Shown: piece by piece, positions 39,943 to 49,245 of the stretch
Position numbering within the stretch: position 1 is the stretch's first letter
Layout of the letters: each line of letters opens with the position of its first letter
NCBI RefSeq assembly: GCF_036021035.1
Contig: NZ_CP107930.1
Coordinates: 2,418,001 to 2,482,000, forward strand
Reading direction: 5' to 3'
From: Kineococcus sp. NBC_00420
GTDB taxonomy: Bacteria; Actinomycetota; Actinomycetes; Actinomycetales; Kineococcaceae
Length of the DNA: 64,000 bases
Made by a program: the position numbers and the translations under genes
Notes under the pieces: model-generated
Database searches by the model: none
What the model was told of the DNA's origin: nothing
The model's input: the letters and a program-made list of their open reading frames with translations, nothing else

Positions 39943-42063
39943 TCAGTGCTCTCCGGCCGGGCCGGTGGGCAACGCGGCGCCCCGGGCGAGGGTGAGGGTG
40001 GTGGACCGGCCCGCGAGGTACGGCAGCAGGACGACGCGTCCGCCCCAGCTCCGCACCAGCGGCGCCTCGAGCAGTTCCGCCCCGCCGTAGTCACCGCCCT
40101 TGGCCCACACGTCGGGCTGCAGCGCGGCGAGGGCCTCCCTCGGGTCGTCCTCGTCGAAGACCACCACGGCGTCGACGCAGTCCAGCGCCGCGATGACCCG
40201 GGCCCGGTCGACCTGGTCGTTGACCGGGCGCCCGGGGCCCTTGAGCCGCCGCACGGAGGCGTCGGAGTTCAGCAGGACGACGAGGGTGTCACCGAGCCGT
40301 CGGGCCGCCTCCAGGCAGGCGACGTGCCCGGCGTGCAGGACGTCGAAGCACCCGCCGGTGGCCACGACGGTCCCGCCCGCGGCCCTCACCCGCGCGACGG
40401 CGTCCCCCGACCCACCCGCCACGGGCGCCGGGTCGGCGGGGGGCTGGTGCTGGGCGGCCCGCCAGCCGGCGGCGCCCCCGGCCGCGACCCACGCCGAGGC
40501 GTCCTGGACCGCCGTGACCACGGCCTGCGACGGCAACCGCCCCGCGGCCAGCGACAGGGCCGCCGAGGCCGCGAACCGGTCGCCGGCGCCACAGGGATCA
40601 CCGACGGCCACGACGGGCGCGGGGACGAACATCGCCTCGGTGCCCGGCGCCGCGAGCCACGCGCCCTGCGCACCCGTGGTGACGACGACGCCCTGCACAC
40701 CCCACCGGGTGGCGAGGTGCTCGGCCAGCTCGTCGGGCGCGGTCGGGGCGAGCGAACCGGCCGCGGCCGAGGCCTCGGACAGGTTCGGGGAGACGAGCGC
40801 GGCCCCGGGCACCGGGGCCCCACCGCGGGGGTGCGGGTCCCAGACCACCGGCACCCGGCGGGCGACCTCGGTGAGCGCGGCACGGACGACGGGGTCGTGG
40901 GTCGTGCCGGCGCCGTAGTCGCTGACCAGCACGACGTCCGCGGTCGCGAGCACGGCGGCCAGGGCGCCGGCGTCGACCGCCTCGGGGGTGCCCGGGCCGC
41001 CCTCGTCGAGGCGGACGAGGGACTGCCCCGCGACCCGGACACGGGTCTTGGTGCGGGTCGCACCGCGGTGACCGATCCCGACGACGGTGACGGGGTGCGC
41101 GGCGTCCTCCAGACCGGCTCGCAGGCGTCGACCGGCGTCGTCGTCGGAGAGCGGGGTCACCAGCGTCGTGGTAGTCCCGACGACGCCGGCGCCCCCCGCG
41201 GCCACGAGCAGGGCCGTCAACCCGGCCCCACCGGGACTCTCCTGACGGTCGGTGAGGTCGACGACGGGGACGGGGGCGTCGGGGGCGATGCGGTCGCTGC
41301 GGCCCAGGAGGTCGACGTCGAGCACGCTGTCGCCGACGACGACCACGTGCCGGGTTCCCGACCCCCGGGCCACCTCGACGGTGCGGGCCGCGGACGAGGC
41401 GTCCGAGGGCGGGGCGGTGCTCGACGCGGCGGTGCCGGAGGTGGTGGGGAGCGCGAGGGCCGTCTCCCCCCGCAGGTGCGCGTCCACGGCGGCGCACAGC
41501 GCGTGCAGGGCGATGAGGTGACCCTCCTGGACCGCCGAGGTGGACGAGCCCTCGACCCCGACGAACAACGTCTCGTCGGCCACCTCGGACAGCGCGCTGC
41601 GACCGGGGCCGGTCATGGCCAGGACGAGCAGTCCGCACCGGCGTCCCCGCTCGGCGGCGGCGACGACGTTGGCGCTCCTGCCGGAGGTCGACAGCAGCAC
41701 CAGGACGTCACCGGGGCGGCCGTGGGCCTCGACCTGGCGGGCGAAGACCTCCTCGCCGCCGTAGTCGTTGCCGATGGCGGTGGTGCTGGAGGTGTCGGCG
41801 TGCAGGGCGATCGCCGACAGCGGTCGCCGCTCGCCTTCGAAGCGGCCCACGAGTTCGGCGGTGAGGTGCTGGGCTTCGGCGGCGCTGCCGCCGTTGCCGG
41901 CGGCGAGCAGGCGGCCGCCGCGGACGTAGACGTCGACGAGCCGCGCCGCCCAGCCGTCGAGGACCTCACCCTGGGCGACGAGGCTCGTCATGGCCTCGGC
42001 GACCTGCGGTTGGTGCCGGGCGAGCCACTGCACCGCGGGACGGTCCTGCGTCGGGTCGGTCAT
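39943..42063 (-). CDS. Trifunctional heptose enzyme: GmhA isomerase - HldE kinase - HldE nucleotidyltransferase
   Basis: 706 residues from ATG 42063. Domain 1 (about 1-200) is a SIS-fold sedoheptulose-7-phosphate isomerase (AAGNGGSAAEAQHL, STSGRSANV). After an Ala/Ser-rich linker, domain 2 (about 236-535) is a PfkB-type heptose-7-phosphate kinase (GDSVLDVDLLG, GGAGLTA, GDPCGAGDRF at 488-497). After a second linker, domain 3 (about 560-700) is a cytidylyltransferase-fold heptose-1-phosphate nucleotidyltransferase (GGCFDVLHAGH at 570-580). With GmhB next door this covers every step to NDP-D-glycero-beta-D-manno-heptose in the cytosol. All three in one chain is unusual; normally GmhA is separate. 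Confidence 0.92.
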   Translation of the reverse strand: MTDPTQDRPAVQWLARHQPQVAEAMTSLVAQGEVLDGWAARLVDVYVRGGRLLAAGNGGSAAEAQHLTAELVGRFEGERRPLSAIALHADTSSTTAIGNDYGGEEVFARQVEAHGRPGDVLVLLSTSGRSANVVAAAERGRRCGLLVLAMTGPGRSALSEVADETLFVGVEGSSTSAVQEGHLIALHALCAAVDAHLRGETALALPTTSGTAASSTAPPSDASSAARTVEVARGSGTRHVVVVGDSVLDVDLLGRSDRIAPDAPVPVVDLTDRQESPGGAGLTALLVAAGGAGVVGTTTTLVTPLSDDDAGRRLRAGLEDAAHPVTVVGIGHRGATRTKTRVRVAGQSLVRLDEGGPGTPEAVDAGALAAVLATADVVLVSDYGAGTTHDPVVRAALTEVARRVPVVWDPHPRGGAPVPGAALVSPNLSEASAAAGSLAPTAPDELAEHLATRWGVQGVVVTTGAQGAWLAAPGTEAMFVPAPVVAVGDPCGAGDRFAASAALSLAAGRLPSQAVVTAVQDASAWVAAGGAAGWRAAQHQPPADPAPVAGGSGDAVARVRAAGGTVVATGGCFDVLHAGHVACLEAARRLGDTLVVLLNSDASVRRLKGPGRPVNDQVDRARVIAALDCVDAVVVFDEDDPREALAALQPDVWAKGGDYGGAELLEAPLVRSWGGRVVLLPYLAGRSTTLTLARGAALPTGPAGEH

Positions 42064-42112
42064 CGGTGCTCCTGGGTGCTCGAGGAAGGGGGCTGCTGCT
42101 CGTGCGCTCGGC

Positions 42113-43255
42113 TCACAGCGCCTGCTCCGCACCGGGCCGGACGTCGCCCTGCGGGGGCAGCGGTGCCGACGGCGGGGGGACGGGGACCTTGCCGGTGGCC
42201 AGGGCCTCGACGGCGTCGAGCACCTTCTGGGGGGCGACGTCGAGGCACGGGTGCCCGGCGACGGGGCAGACCTGTGCCCGGGTGAGGCGGCAGGGGGCGG
42301 AGAGGTCACCGAGCACGACCACGGGGACCCCGAACGGCACCCAGCGCTCCACCGGCATCACGGCGGAGAACCAGCTCGCGACGGGAGTCCCGACGGCGGC
42401 GGCGAGGTGCGCGGGGCCGGTGTTGCCGACGAGGACGACGGCGGCGGCCTCCAGGAGCGTCGCGAGCTGCCCGAACGAGGTCCGCCCGGCGGCGTCGACG
42501 ACCCGGGGGCGTCCGGCGCTGACCCGGGCGGCGAGGTCCACCTCGCCGGGCCCACCGGTGACCACGACCCGCCAGCCCTCGGCGTCCAGGGCCGCCACGG
42601 CCGCGGCAGCGACCGCCGGGTCGGGAGCCCGGGCCGGCACGGACGCGCCGGGGTGGACGACGACGACGCGGCCGGCGGCGAGGTCGTCACCGAGTTCGGC
42701 GAGCAGGTCCGCCGGCAGCTCCGGCAGCGGGTGCCGCAGCGCCATCCGGGGGTCGGCGGGGATGGTCCGCCCGGAGGTGACGACCAGGCCCAGGCTCGCG
42801 ACGACCTCGTGCTCCCCGCCGGTCCCGTCGGGGTTGCCGGGGCGGCGGTGCCGGACGTCGAGGAGGCTGCCCGGGTAGTCGTCGGTGGCCGCGACCACCC
42901 GGGGGACCCCGGCGAGGCGGGCGATGAGGGCCATCGGCATCGCGCTCTGGTGGTACGAGGTGAAGACGACCACCTCGTCGTAGCGCCCGGCCCGGACGGT
43001 CTCGACGAGCGCGAGCAGCGGCTCGGCGTCCGGGGCGGGCGGGTGGTAGCCGGACCACGGGACGTCGGCGACGAGGACCTCGTCCACCCCCGGCAGCAGC
43101 CGGGCGGCGCCCGCCCCGGGGGGCGCGGCGAGCAGGTCGACGCGCGAGGCCTCGACCCCGTCCGGTCCGTGGCGCAGGGCGGCGATCGCCGGCCCGGTCA
43201 TCAGCACGTCGCCGTCGCTGTCGAGCCGCACGGCGAGGATCCGCGGGCCGGTCAC
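42113..43255 (-). CDS. Glycosyltransferase family 9 (heptosyltransferase-like)
   Basis: 380 residues from GTG 43255, overlapping the gmhB stop (GTGA). GT-B fold of the WaaC/WaaF family: N-terminal RLDSDGDVLMTGPAI, middle VVVHPGASVPAR, C-terminal LVGNTGPAHLAAAVGTP binding the nucleotide sugar. It should transfer the heptose made by this cluster to a cell-surface glycan or secondary metabolite. LPS is not expected in an actinobacterium, so the acceptor is unknown. The Cys-containing C-terminus (CPVAGHPCLD) resembles that of other bacterial GT9 enzymes. Confidence 0.9.
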   Translation of the reverse strand: MTGPRILAVRLDSDGDVLMTGPAIAALRHGPDGVEASRVDLLAAPPGAGAARLLPGVDEVLVADVPWSGYHPPAPDAEPLLALVETVRAGRYDEVVVFTSYHQSAMPMALIARLAGVPRVVAATDDYPGSLLDVRHRRPGNPDGTGGEHEVVASLGLVVTSGRTIPADPRMALRHPLPELPADLLAELGDDLAAGRVVVVHPGASVPARAPDPAVAAAAVAALDAEGWRVVVTGGPGEVDLAARVSAGRPRVVDAAGRTSFGQLATLLEAAAVVLVGNTGPAHLAAAVGTPVASWFSAVMPVERWVPFGVPVVVLGDLSAPCRLTRAQVCPVAGHPCLDVAPQKVLDAVEALATGKVPVPPPSAPLPPQGDVRPGAEQAL

Positions 43256-43776
43256 CGGGCGGCCAGCGGGTTCGCGAGCACGGGGTTCAGCAGGAGGTCG
43301 AGCGCGGCGGTGAGGTCGGCGGCCTGCGGGCCCGGGACCAGCACGGACCGGGCCCCGGCGGCGTCGGCGGCCCCGACGTCGGTGGGCGAGTCACCGATGA
43401 CGGCGACCTCGTCGGGCCGCAGGCCGAGCGCGGCGGCGGCGTCCAGGACGAGACCGGGCGCGGGTTTGCGGCAACGGCAGGCGTCGGTGGGGGCGTGCGG
43501 GCAGGTGCGGACGACGTCGACCCCGCCGATCTGGCGCACCACCTCCGCGGTGACGGCGTCGGCCTGTTCGCGGGTGATGAACCCGCGGCCGACACCGGAC
43601 TGGTTGGTGACGATTCCGGTGCGCAGTCCCGCTGAACGCAGCCGGGCGAAGACCTCGACCGCCCCGTCGACGAGGCGGACCTGCTGGGGATCACCGTTGT
43701 ACGGGACGTCGTGGACGACGGTCCCGTCTCGGTCGAAGAGGACGGCGCGGAGACCGGTCCTGCCGTCGGGGTTCAT
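43252..43776 (-). CDS. gmhB: D-glycero-D-manno-heptose-1,7-bisphosphate phosphatase
   Basis: 174 residues from ATG 43776 (GTG 43779 one codon earlier is also possible). HAD-IIIA phosphatase: DRDGTVVHDVPYN is the nucleophile motif, TNQSG the second motif, VIGDSPTDV the last acidic motif. The zinc-binding loop CPHAPTDACRCRKP is typical of GmhB. It removes the C7 phosphate between the kinase and nucleotidyltransferase steps. First gene of the heptose operon. Confidence 0.92.
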   Translation of the reverse strand: MNPDGRTGLRAVLFDRDGTVVHDVPYNGDPQQVRLVDGAVEVFARLRSAGLRTGIVTNQSGVGRGFITREQADAVTAEVVRQIGGVDVVRTCPHAPTDACRCRKPAPGLVLDAAAALGLRPDEVAVIGDSPTDVGAADAAGARSVLVPGPQAADLTAALDLLLNPVLANPLAAR

Positions 43777-43956
43777 CACATGGAGTTTGTAGCCGAGAGG
43801 GACGACGGACGCACGGCGGGCGGGCAGGGTGGAGTGAGACGTGCGCCACCTTCGGCGTCCTCGCCGAGCCGCTCCGGCCCGAGGGGGGTTAGGTTCCCCG
43901 AGCCACCCGGGCCGATCGTCCGCCCGGTCGAAGTCCGCACACGTCAGGAGTCGTCG

Positions 43957-45336
43957 ATGAACGTCCCCTTGGCTCTCTACCCCCGTCGCAGCACTTCAAC
44001 CGACGACGGGACGGAAATCTGGAACTGGGCCCGCAACGCCGCCATCGCGCCGTCGACGGCCGTCGTGTCGCCGACCACCGAGGCCGAACTCCGCGAGGCG
44101 GTCACCTCGAGCGCGGGCCGGTTGAGGTTGACCGGGTCCCGGATGTCCGCCGGCCGGATGCTGGAACTCGCCGCGAGCGGCGACCGGCTCATCGACACCA
44201 GCGGCCTGCGCGGCCTGCTGGGCACCGACGAGGACAGCGCCACGTTCGCCGGCGGGACGTCGCTGCAGGAGATCTACGGCGTGCTGACGTCGATGGGCCG
44301 GATGCTGCCCTCCTCCCCCGGCGTCATCGCCTCCCAGACCCTGGCGGGCGCCCTGGCGACGGGGACGCACGGGCAGGGTCTGCGTCAGTCGTCCATCGGT
44401 GACGCGGTGCTGAGCGTGCGGATGGTGCTCGCCGACGGCTCCGTCGCCGAGTTCGACCGCGACCACCCCTCGTTCCCCGCCGTCCAGCTCGGCCTCGGGG
44501 TCCTCGGCGCGGTCAGCGCGGTCACGCTGCGCACCGTTCCGTCAATCGTCTACACCTGCGTCAAGGACGCGGTCAGCGCCGACGGCCTGGAGACGCAGCT
44601 GTTGACGTGGAACCGCGACCACGCCATGAGCAAGGCGTGGTGGTTCCCGGACGAGAACCTCGTCCACGTGTGGACGGCGCAGGAGGCGACTCCCGAGGAG
44701 TACCGCGAGTACGAGGCGGGCGGCCGGCGCCTCATCGAACGTGACCAGACCAGCGACGCCATGAACAGCACCGTGGACCAGGCCCTGGCCAACATGCGTG
44801 GCGACACCCGGATCACGGACGAGAACGGCAAGCCGTACCGCACGGTGAACCGCTTCAAGGACTTCTCCGACGTGACCGGTGACGTGTATCAGGTGTTCTG
44901 CCGGGGCATCGCGACCCCGCAGATCAACGTGGAGATCGGGGTTCCGCTGCACCGTGCCGGCGAGGTCATCGCCGTCCTGAAGGAGTGGCACGCGCGGACC
45001 CGTCCGCACATGCACTACCCGATCATCCTGCGCTGCACCGGCCCCTCGACCGCGTGGCTCAGCCCGTCGCAGGGGCAGGAGACGGTGTACTTCGGTTTCG
45101 TCGTCTACTACGCCGAGGACGGGACCCTGTCCGAGGGGGGCATGGACTTCCTCCGCGCGGTGGAGGAGGTGCTGGCCACCGAGGGCGGGCGTCCGCACTG
45201 GGGCAAGTACTTCGAGAAGCCGCTGTACGACTGGCGCTCGCTGTACCCGCGGTGGGACGACTTCCGCCGCGTGCGTGACGAGCTCGACCCGGGGCACCGC
45301 TTCGCCAACGCGTTCGCCGACGACCTGCTCGACTGA
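43957..45336 (+). CDS. FAD-dependent oxidoreductase, D-arabinono-1,4-lactone oxidase family
   Basis: 459 residues from ATG 43957 with CAGGAG upstream. VAO/PCMH FAD-binding domain (about 20-195, with the GGTSLQEIYGVL and LATGTHGQG segments) plus a C-terminal ALO domain ending in the characteristic PHWGKYF and DPGHRF. These enzymes oxidise sugar lactones or alditols with O2 or another acceptor. The FAD-linking His of covalent family members is not clear. It stands between the heptose genes and a GT8 gene, so it may act on a sugar of the same glycan. Confidence 0.88.
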   Translation: MNVPLALYPRRSTSTDDGTEIWNWARNAAIAPSTAVVSPTTEAELREAVTSSAGRLRLTGSRMSAGRMLELAASGDRLIDTSGLRGLLGTDEDSATFAGGTSLQEIYGVLTSMGRMLPSSPGVIASQTLAGALATGTHGQGLRQSSIGDAVLSVRMVLADGSVAEFDRDHPSFPAVQLGLGVLGAVSAVTLRTVPSIVYTCVKDAVSADGLETQLLTWNRDHAMSKAWWFPDENLVHVWTAQEATPEEYREYEAGGRRLIERDQTSDAMNSTVDQALANMRGDTRITDENGKPYRTVNRFKDFSDVTGDVYQVFCRGIATPQINVEIGVPLHRAGEVIAVLKEWHARTRPHMHYPIILRCTGPSTAWLSPSQGQETVYFGFVVYYAEDGTLSEGGMDFLRAVEEVLATEGGRPHWGKYFEKPLYDWRSLYPRWDDFRRVRDELDPGHRFANAFADDLLD

Positions 45337-45392
45337 TCTGCGCTCCACCCGGTCCGACCGAGGCCTCGTCGACCACGTCCCGACCAGAACCG

Positions 45393-45440
45393 ACCGATCC
45401 AGCACCACGCAGATCTCGCACCACACAGATCCAGCACCGA
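45393..45440 (+). repeat. Three imperfect 16-bp tandem repeats in a leader region
   Basis: Three adjacent units of the form (C/G)AGATC(C/T)(A/C)GCACCAC, beginning about 63 bp before the GT8 start. GATCCAGCACC occurs exactly at 45396-45406 and 45428-45438. They could be protein-binding sites or local duplication. Confidence 0.45.
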
Positions 45441-45455
45441 ACAGGGAGTGCATCC

Positions 45456-46304
45456 ATGAAGGCGTGGGCCACGCTGCTGACGCAGCCGGAGTACCTGGTG
45501 GGCGTGCAGGTCCTGCACGCCTCGTTGCGACGTTCGGGAACCCGGCACCCGCTCGTGGTGATGGTGACCCCGAACATCGACGACCCCAGCCGGCAACGAC
45601 TCGTCGACGACGGCTGCCTCGTCCGCGAACTCCCGCCGTTGCGGCCCGACAGCCGTCTCGAGGCGCGGTACGCCAACGCCCGGTTCGCGGAGGTGTGGAC
45701 GAAGCTCGGCGCCTGGGACCTGGTCGAGTTCGAACGCCTCGTGGTGCTGGACGCCGACATGCTCGTCGTGGCCGGCATGGACGAACTGTTCGACCTCGAC
45801 CTCCCCGACGGCGGGGTCGCCGCCTGCCACGCCTGCCGGTGCAACCCCAACCGGATCGCCAGCTACCCCGCGTCGTGGACCCCGCAGAACTGCTTCTACA
45901 CGCACTGCCGCGGGATCGAGCACACCGAGGAACCCGACGAGGTCGACAACTACTTCAACGGCGGGTTCCTCGTCATCGAACCCGACCACGAGGCGTTCAC
46001 GTCGATGCTGACCCGCCTCAGCGGGCTCACGGACCTCTCGCAGTACCAGTTCGCCGAGCAGGACTTCCTCAACGAGTTCTTCGCCGGCCGTTGGCGCCCC
46101 ATGCCCTACGTCTACAACGCACTGAAGACCCTCCCCCACCAGCACCCCGCGCTGTGGAACCTCGACGAGGTGAAGAACATCCACTACATCATCGACAAGC
46201 CGTGGGAGGGCCGGACGGAACCCGGCAGCCGCTACCACGAGCTGCACGAGATGTGGTGGGCGGTGGCCGAGCAGGACGTGCTGGTCAGCCCACCGAAACC
46301 CTGA
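45456..46304 (+). CDS. Glycosyltransferase family 8 (glycogenin/galactinol-synthase-like)
   Basis: 282 residues from ATG 45456 with GGGAG upstream. GT-A fold: TLLTQPEYLVGVQVLHASL at the start, the metal-binding DxD in VVLDADMLVV, NYFNGGFLVI, and the C-terminal HYIIDKPWE supplying the second metal ligand. It transfers a hexose from a nucleotide sugar, with retention. The acceptor is unknown. Probably co-regulated with the preceding oxidase and perhaps linked to the heptose glycan. Confidence 0.9.
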   Translation: MKAWATLLTQPEYLVGVQVLHASLRRSGTRHPLVVMVTPNIDDPSRQRLVDDGCLVRELPPLRPDSRLEARYANARFAEVWTKLGAWDLVEFERLVVLDADMLVVAGMDELFDLDLPDGGVAACHACRCNPNRIASYPASWTPQNCFYTHCRGIEHTEEPDEVDNYFNGGFLVIEPDHEAFTSMLTRLSGLTDLSQYQFAEQDFLNEFFAGRWRPMPYVYNALKTLPHQHPALWNLDEVKNIHYIIDKPWEGRTEPGSRYHELHEMWWAVAEQDVLVSPPKP

Positions 46305-46456
46305 CCCGAGCCGGGCTTCTTCGTCCGACCTGCGGTCGCCGCGATCTCCCTCCGTCCCTGAGGCTCGGTCGACGTCGGTCCCCGCCGGGAGGAGACCGGG
46401 ATCACCGCGGGCTGGTGGTCGGCGGATCGGGGTCGGTGCGCAGGTAGTTTGTCCGG

Positions 46457-47530
46457 GTGACACGGCTGGCGGCACGCGACGTCGGGACCTGGCGGCTGGT
46501 GGCGCAACGGGTCGTCCCGGTGCTCGCGTCGGCGACCGCCGTGGTCGGGCACCTGGCCGCCGTCCAGGCCCAGGACCTGCGCGGCGCCGCGACCGCCGTC
46601 GCGATCCGGACGCCGGCCCGGACCACGGCCGACCTGGCGAGGGCGCTGGACGCGGGCGAGGTCGTGCGGTCCTGGCCGATGCGCGGCACCCTGCACCTGA
46701 TCGCCGCGGCGGACCTGTTCTGGGTCCTCGAGCTGTGCGCGGGTCGGACGGTCACCGCGACGAGACGTCGTCGCGCGGACCTGGGGATCGCCGACGCCGA
46801 CCTCGAGACCGCGCACCGCGTGGCCGCGGAGTTCCTGGCGGGAACGGGCCGCTCCACCCGGGCCGACCTCCTCACCGAGTTCGCACGGCACGGCCAGGCG
46901 ACGACGGGCGGCCGCGGGTACCACCTGCTCCTCCACCTCTGTCTGCTCGGCGTCCTCTGCCAGGGACCGCTGGCCGGTCGTGAACAGACGTTCGTGCTCG
47001 CCGGGGACTGGGTGCGGGCTCGGCGGACACCGGAGGACCCGTTGGCGGAGTGGACGCGTCGCTACCTGCGTTCCCACGGGCCCGCGACCCCGGCGGACCT
47101 CGCCGCCTGGACGGGACTGCCGCTCGGCACCGCCCGGCGGGGTTTCGCCGCCGTGCGCGACGAGTTCGAGGCGGTTCTCGTCGACGACGTCGAGCACCTC
47201 GTCCATGCCGAGGTTCCCGAACTGCTCGCCACCCACCGCCGGGCCGTGCGCGACCTGCACCTGCTGCCCGGGTTCGACGAGTTCCTGCTCGGCTACGCCG
47301 ACCGCTCGCACGTCCTGGCTCCCGGCTACGCCGAGCGGGTGACCCCCGGCGGGAACGGGATCTTCCGCGGGACGGTGGTGGTGGCGGGGAACGTCGTCGG
47401 TACCTTCACCCGGGCCGGGACGGAACTCGACGTCGAGCCGTTCGCCGAACTCTCCGTCCCCCGGGCGAAGGCCCTGGCCCGACGCCGTACGGGGTTCCCG
47501 TCCGGCTGGCTGGACTCCGTCACACCCTGA
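46457..47530 (+). CDS. Winged-helix DNA-binding protein (HTH_42, AlkX/AlkZ-like)
   Basis: 357 residues, GTG start. The family pattern is clear: LAAVQAQDLRGA near residue 38, RSWPMRGTLHLIAAADL, a central helical part, and LLPGFDEFLLGYADRS toward the end. The QxQ in VQAQD corresponds to the catalytic-site motif of AlkZ/YcaQ DNA glycosylases that unhook crosslinks. Catalysis is therefore possible but unproven. It is followed closely by a lipoprotein gene. Confidence 0.87.
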   Translation: MTRLAARDVGTWRLVAQRVVPVLASATAVVGHLAAVQAQDLRGAATAVAIRTPARTTADLARALDAGEVVRSWPMRGTLHLIAAADLFWVLELCAGRTVTATRRRRADLGIADADLETAHRVAAEFLAGTGRSTRADLLTEFARHGQATTGGRGYHLLLHLCLLGVLCQGPLAGREQTFVLAGDWVRARRTPEDPLAEWTRRYLRSHGPATPADLAAWTGLPLGTARRGFAAVRDEFEAVLVDDVEHLVHAEVPELLATHRRAVRDLHLLPGFDEFLLGYADRSHVLAPGYAERVTPGGNGIFRGTVVVAGNVVGTFTRAGTELDVEPFAELSVPRAKALARRRTGFPSGWLDSVTP

Positions 47531-47596
47531 CGGCGTGTGAGCCGGATCACCGGCCCTCGTCCGAACGCCACGGCACCGGACACCGTTCCGCAGGGC

Positions 47597-48412
47597 ATGA
47601 GGACCTCTCGCCGAACGCTGTTCACCGCGGGTGCCGCGATCGCCGTGCTGATCTCCGGGTGCAGCTCCACCGACGCGCCGGCGACGCAGCCGTCCTCCAC
47701 CACCACGTCCGCGACACCCACCGCCAGCCAGCCGGACCGGGCCGACCGGGCGACGGAGGACGCCGACCTGGCCGTCGTGAAGAAGATCTTCACGACCGAT
47801 CCGCCCGGTCTGCAGGCCGGTCAGCAGGCCGTCATCGCCCGGACGGCCGCCGACGGCGACCTGGTGGCGGTCCACTGGCACGAGACCGCCGATCCGTCAC
47901 AGCCCTGGAGCGGTCGAGCGCACATCGACCTCTACCGTCTCGCCGGCGGGAAGGTCACCTCCCACTGGGCCCTGGCCCAGGACGTTCCCGCGTCCGGGGC
48001 CAGCGGCCACACCATGTTCGACGACGCCTACCCGGCGACGGGCGCGCCGCCCGGCGAGGAGGGCGAGGAGACGCAGCGCGCGTTCGCCGTCGGCGCCTAC
48101 GACACGCTGTTCCGCGACCAGGACCCCAGCGTGCTCGACCGCTCCTTCGACCCAGGCTACCTCCAGCACAACCCGCTGGTGCCCGACGGGACCGCGTCTC
48201 TCAAGCAGTTCTTCGCCGGCGCCGCCTTCCCTCCGCAGGAGTCGGCGGTGTCCCTCTCGGACGGCGATCTCGTCTGGACCTTCTCCCGGCCCGTGGGGTC
48301 GCCGAACCCGCAGGACATCACCGCGGGTGACGTGTTCCGCGTCGCCGGCGGGAAGATCGTCGAGCACTGGGACGTCGTGCCCACGGCCGCTGTCGCGCCG
48401 ACGACCGACTGA
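47597..48412 (+). CDS. Secreted lipoprotein with tandem SnoaL-like domains
   Basis: 271 residues from ATG 47597; an in-frame GTG at 47537 would add 20 residues without improving the signal peptide. Signal sequence RRTLFTAGAAIAVLISGC carries a lipobox (Cys at ISGC), followed by a Ser/Thr/Pro-rich linker. Two SnoaL-type halves follow, each with a conserved tail (KVTSHWALAQD and KIVEHWDVVP). It is anchored outside the membrane. Binding of a small hydrophobic ligand is likely from the fold; enzymatic function is unknown. Confidence 0.82.
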   Translation: MRTSRRTLFTAGAAIAVLISGCSSTDAPATQPSSTTTSATPTASQPDRADRATEDADLAVVKKIFTTDPPGLQAGQQAVIARTAADGDLVAVHWHETADPSQPWSGRAHIDLYRLAGGKVTSHWALAQDVPASGASGHTMFDDAYPATGAPPGEEGEETQRAFAVGAYDTLFRDQDPSVLDRSFDPGYLQHNPLVPDGTASLKQFFAGAAFPPQESAVSLSDGDLVWTFSRPVGSPNPQDITAGDVFRVAGGKIVEHWDVVPTAAVAPTTD

Positions 48413-48491
48413 ACCGCCGTCGACGACCTCCTCGACCGCGTTCTCCTGGTCCTCCTGCGCGGGGGTGCTCAGCGGGGGACGTGCGGAGACG

Positions 48492-49223
48492 TCAGACGAT
48501 CCCGCCGTTCGCGCGGACGACCTGTCCGTTCACCCAGCGTCCCGGTCCGGCGAGGAAGGCCACGACCTCGGCGATGTCCGTCGGCTGTCCGAGGCGTTCC
48601 AGGGGCGGTTGCGCGGCCATCCGCGCGACGGTGGCGTCGTCCTTGCCGTCGAGGAACAGTTCGGTCGCCGTCGGGCCGGGCGCGACCGCGTTGACGGTGA
48701 TGTCCCGCCCGCGCAGTTCCCGCGCCAGGATCATGGTCATCCCCTCGACGGCGCTCTTGCTGGCGACGTAGGCGCCGTAGGTGGGCAGCTGCAGACCGAC
48801 GACGGAGGTCGAGAGGCCGATGATCGCGCCCCCGTCGCGGACGCGGCGGGCGGCCTCGCGGGCGACGACGAAACTGCCCCGGACGTTGGTGCGGTGCAGG
48901 GCGTCGAGGTCGTCGAGGTCGAGGTCGGCGATGGTGGACAGCGACAACCGTCCGGCCGAGTTCACGACGACGTCGATCCCGCCGAACGTCTCCTGCGCGG
49001 TGTCGAACATCGCCGCGACGGCGTGCTCGTCGGCGACGTCGGCCTGGGCGGCGACGGCCTTCCCGCCGGCTGCGGTGATCTCCTCGACGACGTCGGCCGC
49101 GGCCCGCGCGGAACCCGCGTAGCCGACGACGACGGCCTGCCCGCGGGCGGCGAGGGTGGTGGCGATGCTGCGGCCGATGCCGCGGGATCCCCCGGTGACG
49201 ATGGCCACGCGCTGGTCGGTCAT
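48492..49223 (-). CDS. Short-chain dehydrogenase/reductase
   Basis: 243 residues from ATG 49223 with a strong AGGAGG site. TGGSRGIGRSIA binds the cofactor, NSAGRL replaces NNAG, and the catalytic YVASKSAVEG is intact. The C-terminus (GRWVNGQVVRANGGIV) is that of FabG-like SDRs. Divergent from a TetR gene with several overlapping palindromes between, so it is probably the TetR target. Substrate unknown. Confidence 0.9.
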   Translation of the reverse strand: MTDQRVAIVTGGSRGIGRSIATTLAARGQAVVVGYAGSARAAADVVEEITAAGGKAVAAQADVADEHAVAAMFDTAQETFGGIDVVVNSAGRLSLSTIADLDLDDLDALHRTNVRGSFVVAREAARRVRDGGAIIGLSTSVVGLQLPTYGAYVASKSAVEGMTMILARELRGRDITVNAVAPGPTATELFLDGKDDATVARMAAQPPLERLGQPTDIAEVVAFLAGPGRWVNGQVVRANGGIV

Positions 49224-49245
49224 CTCGACAACCTCCTCATAGCGT

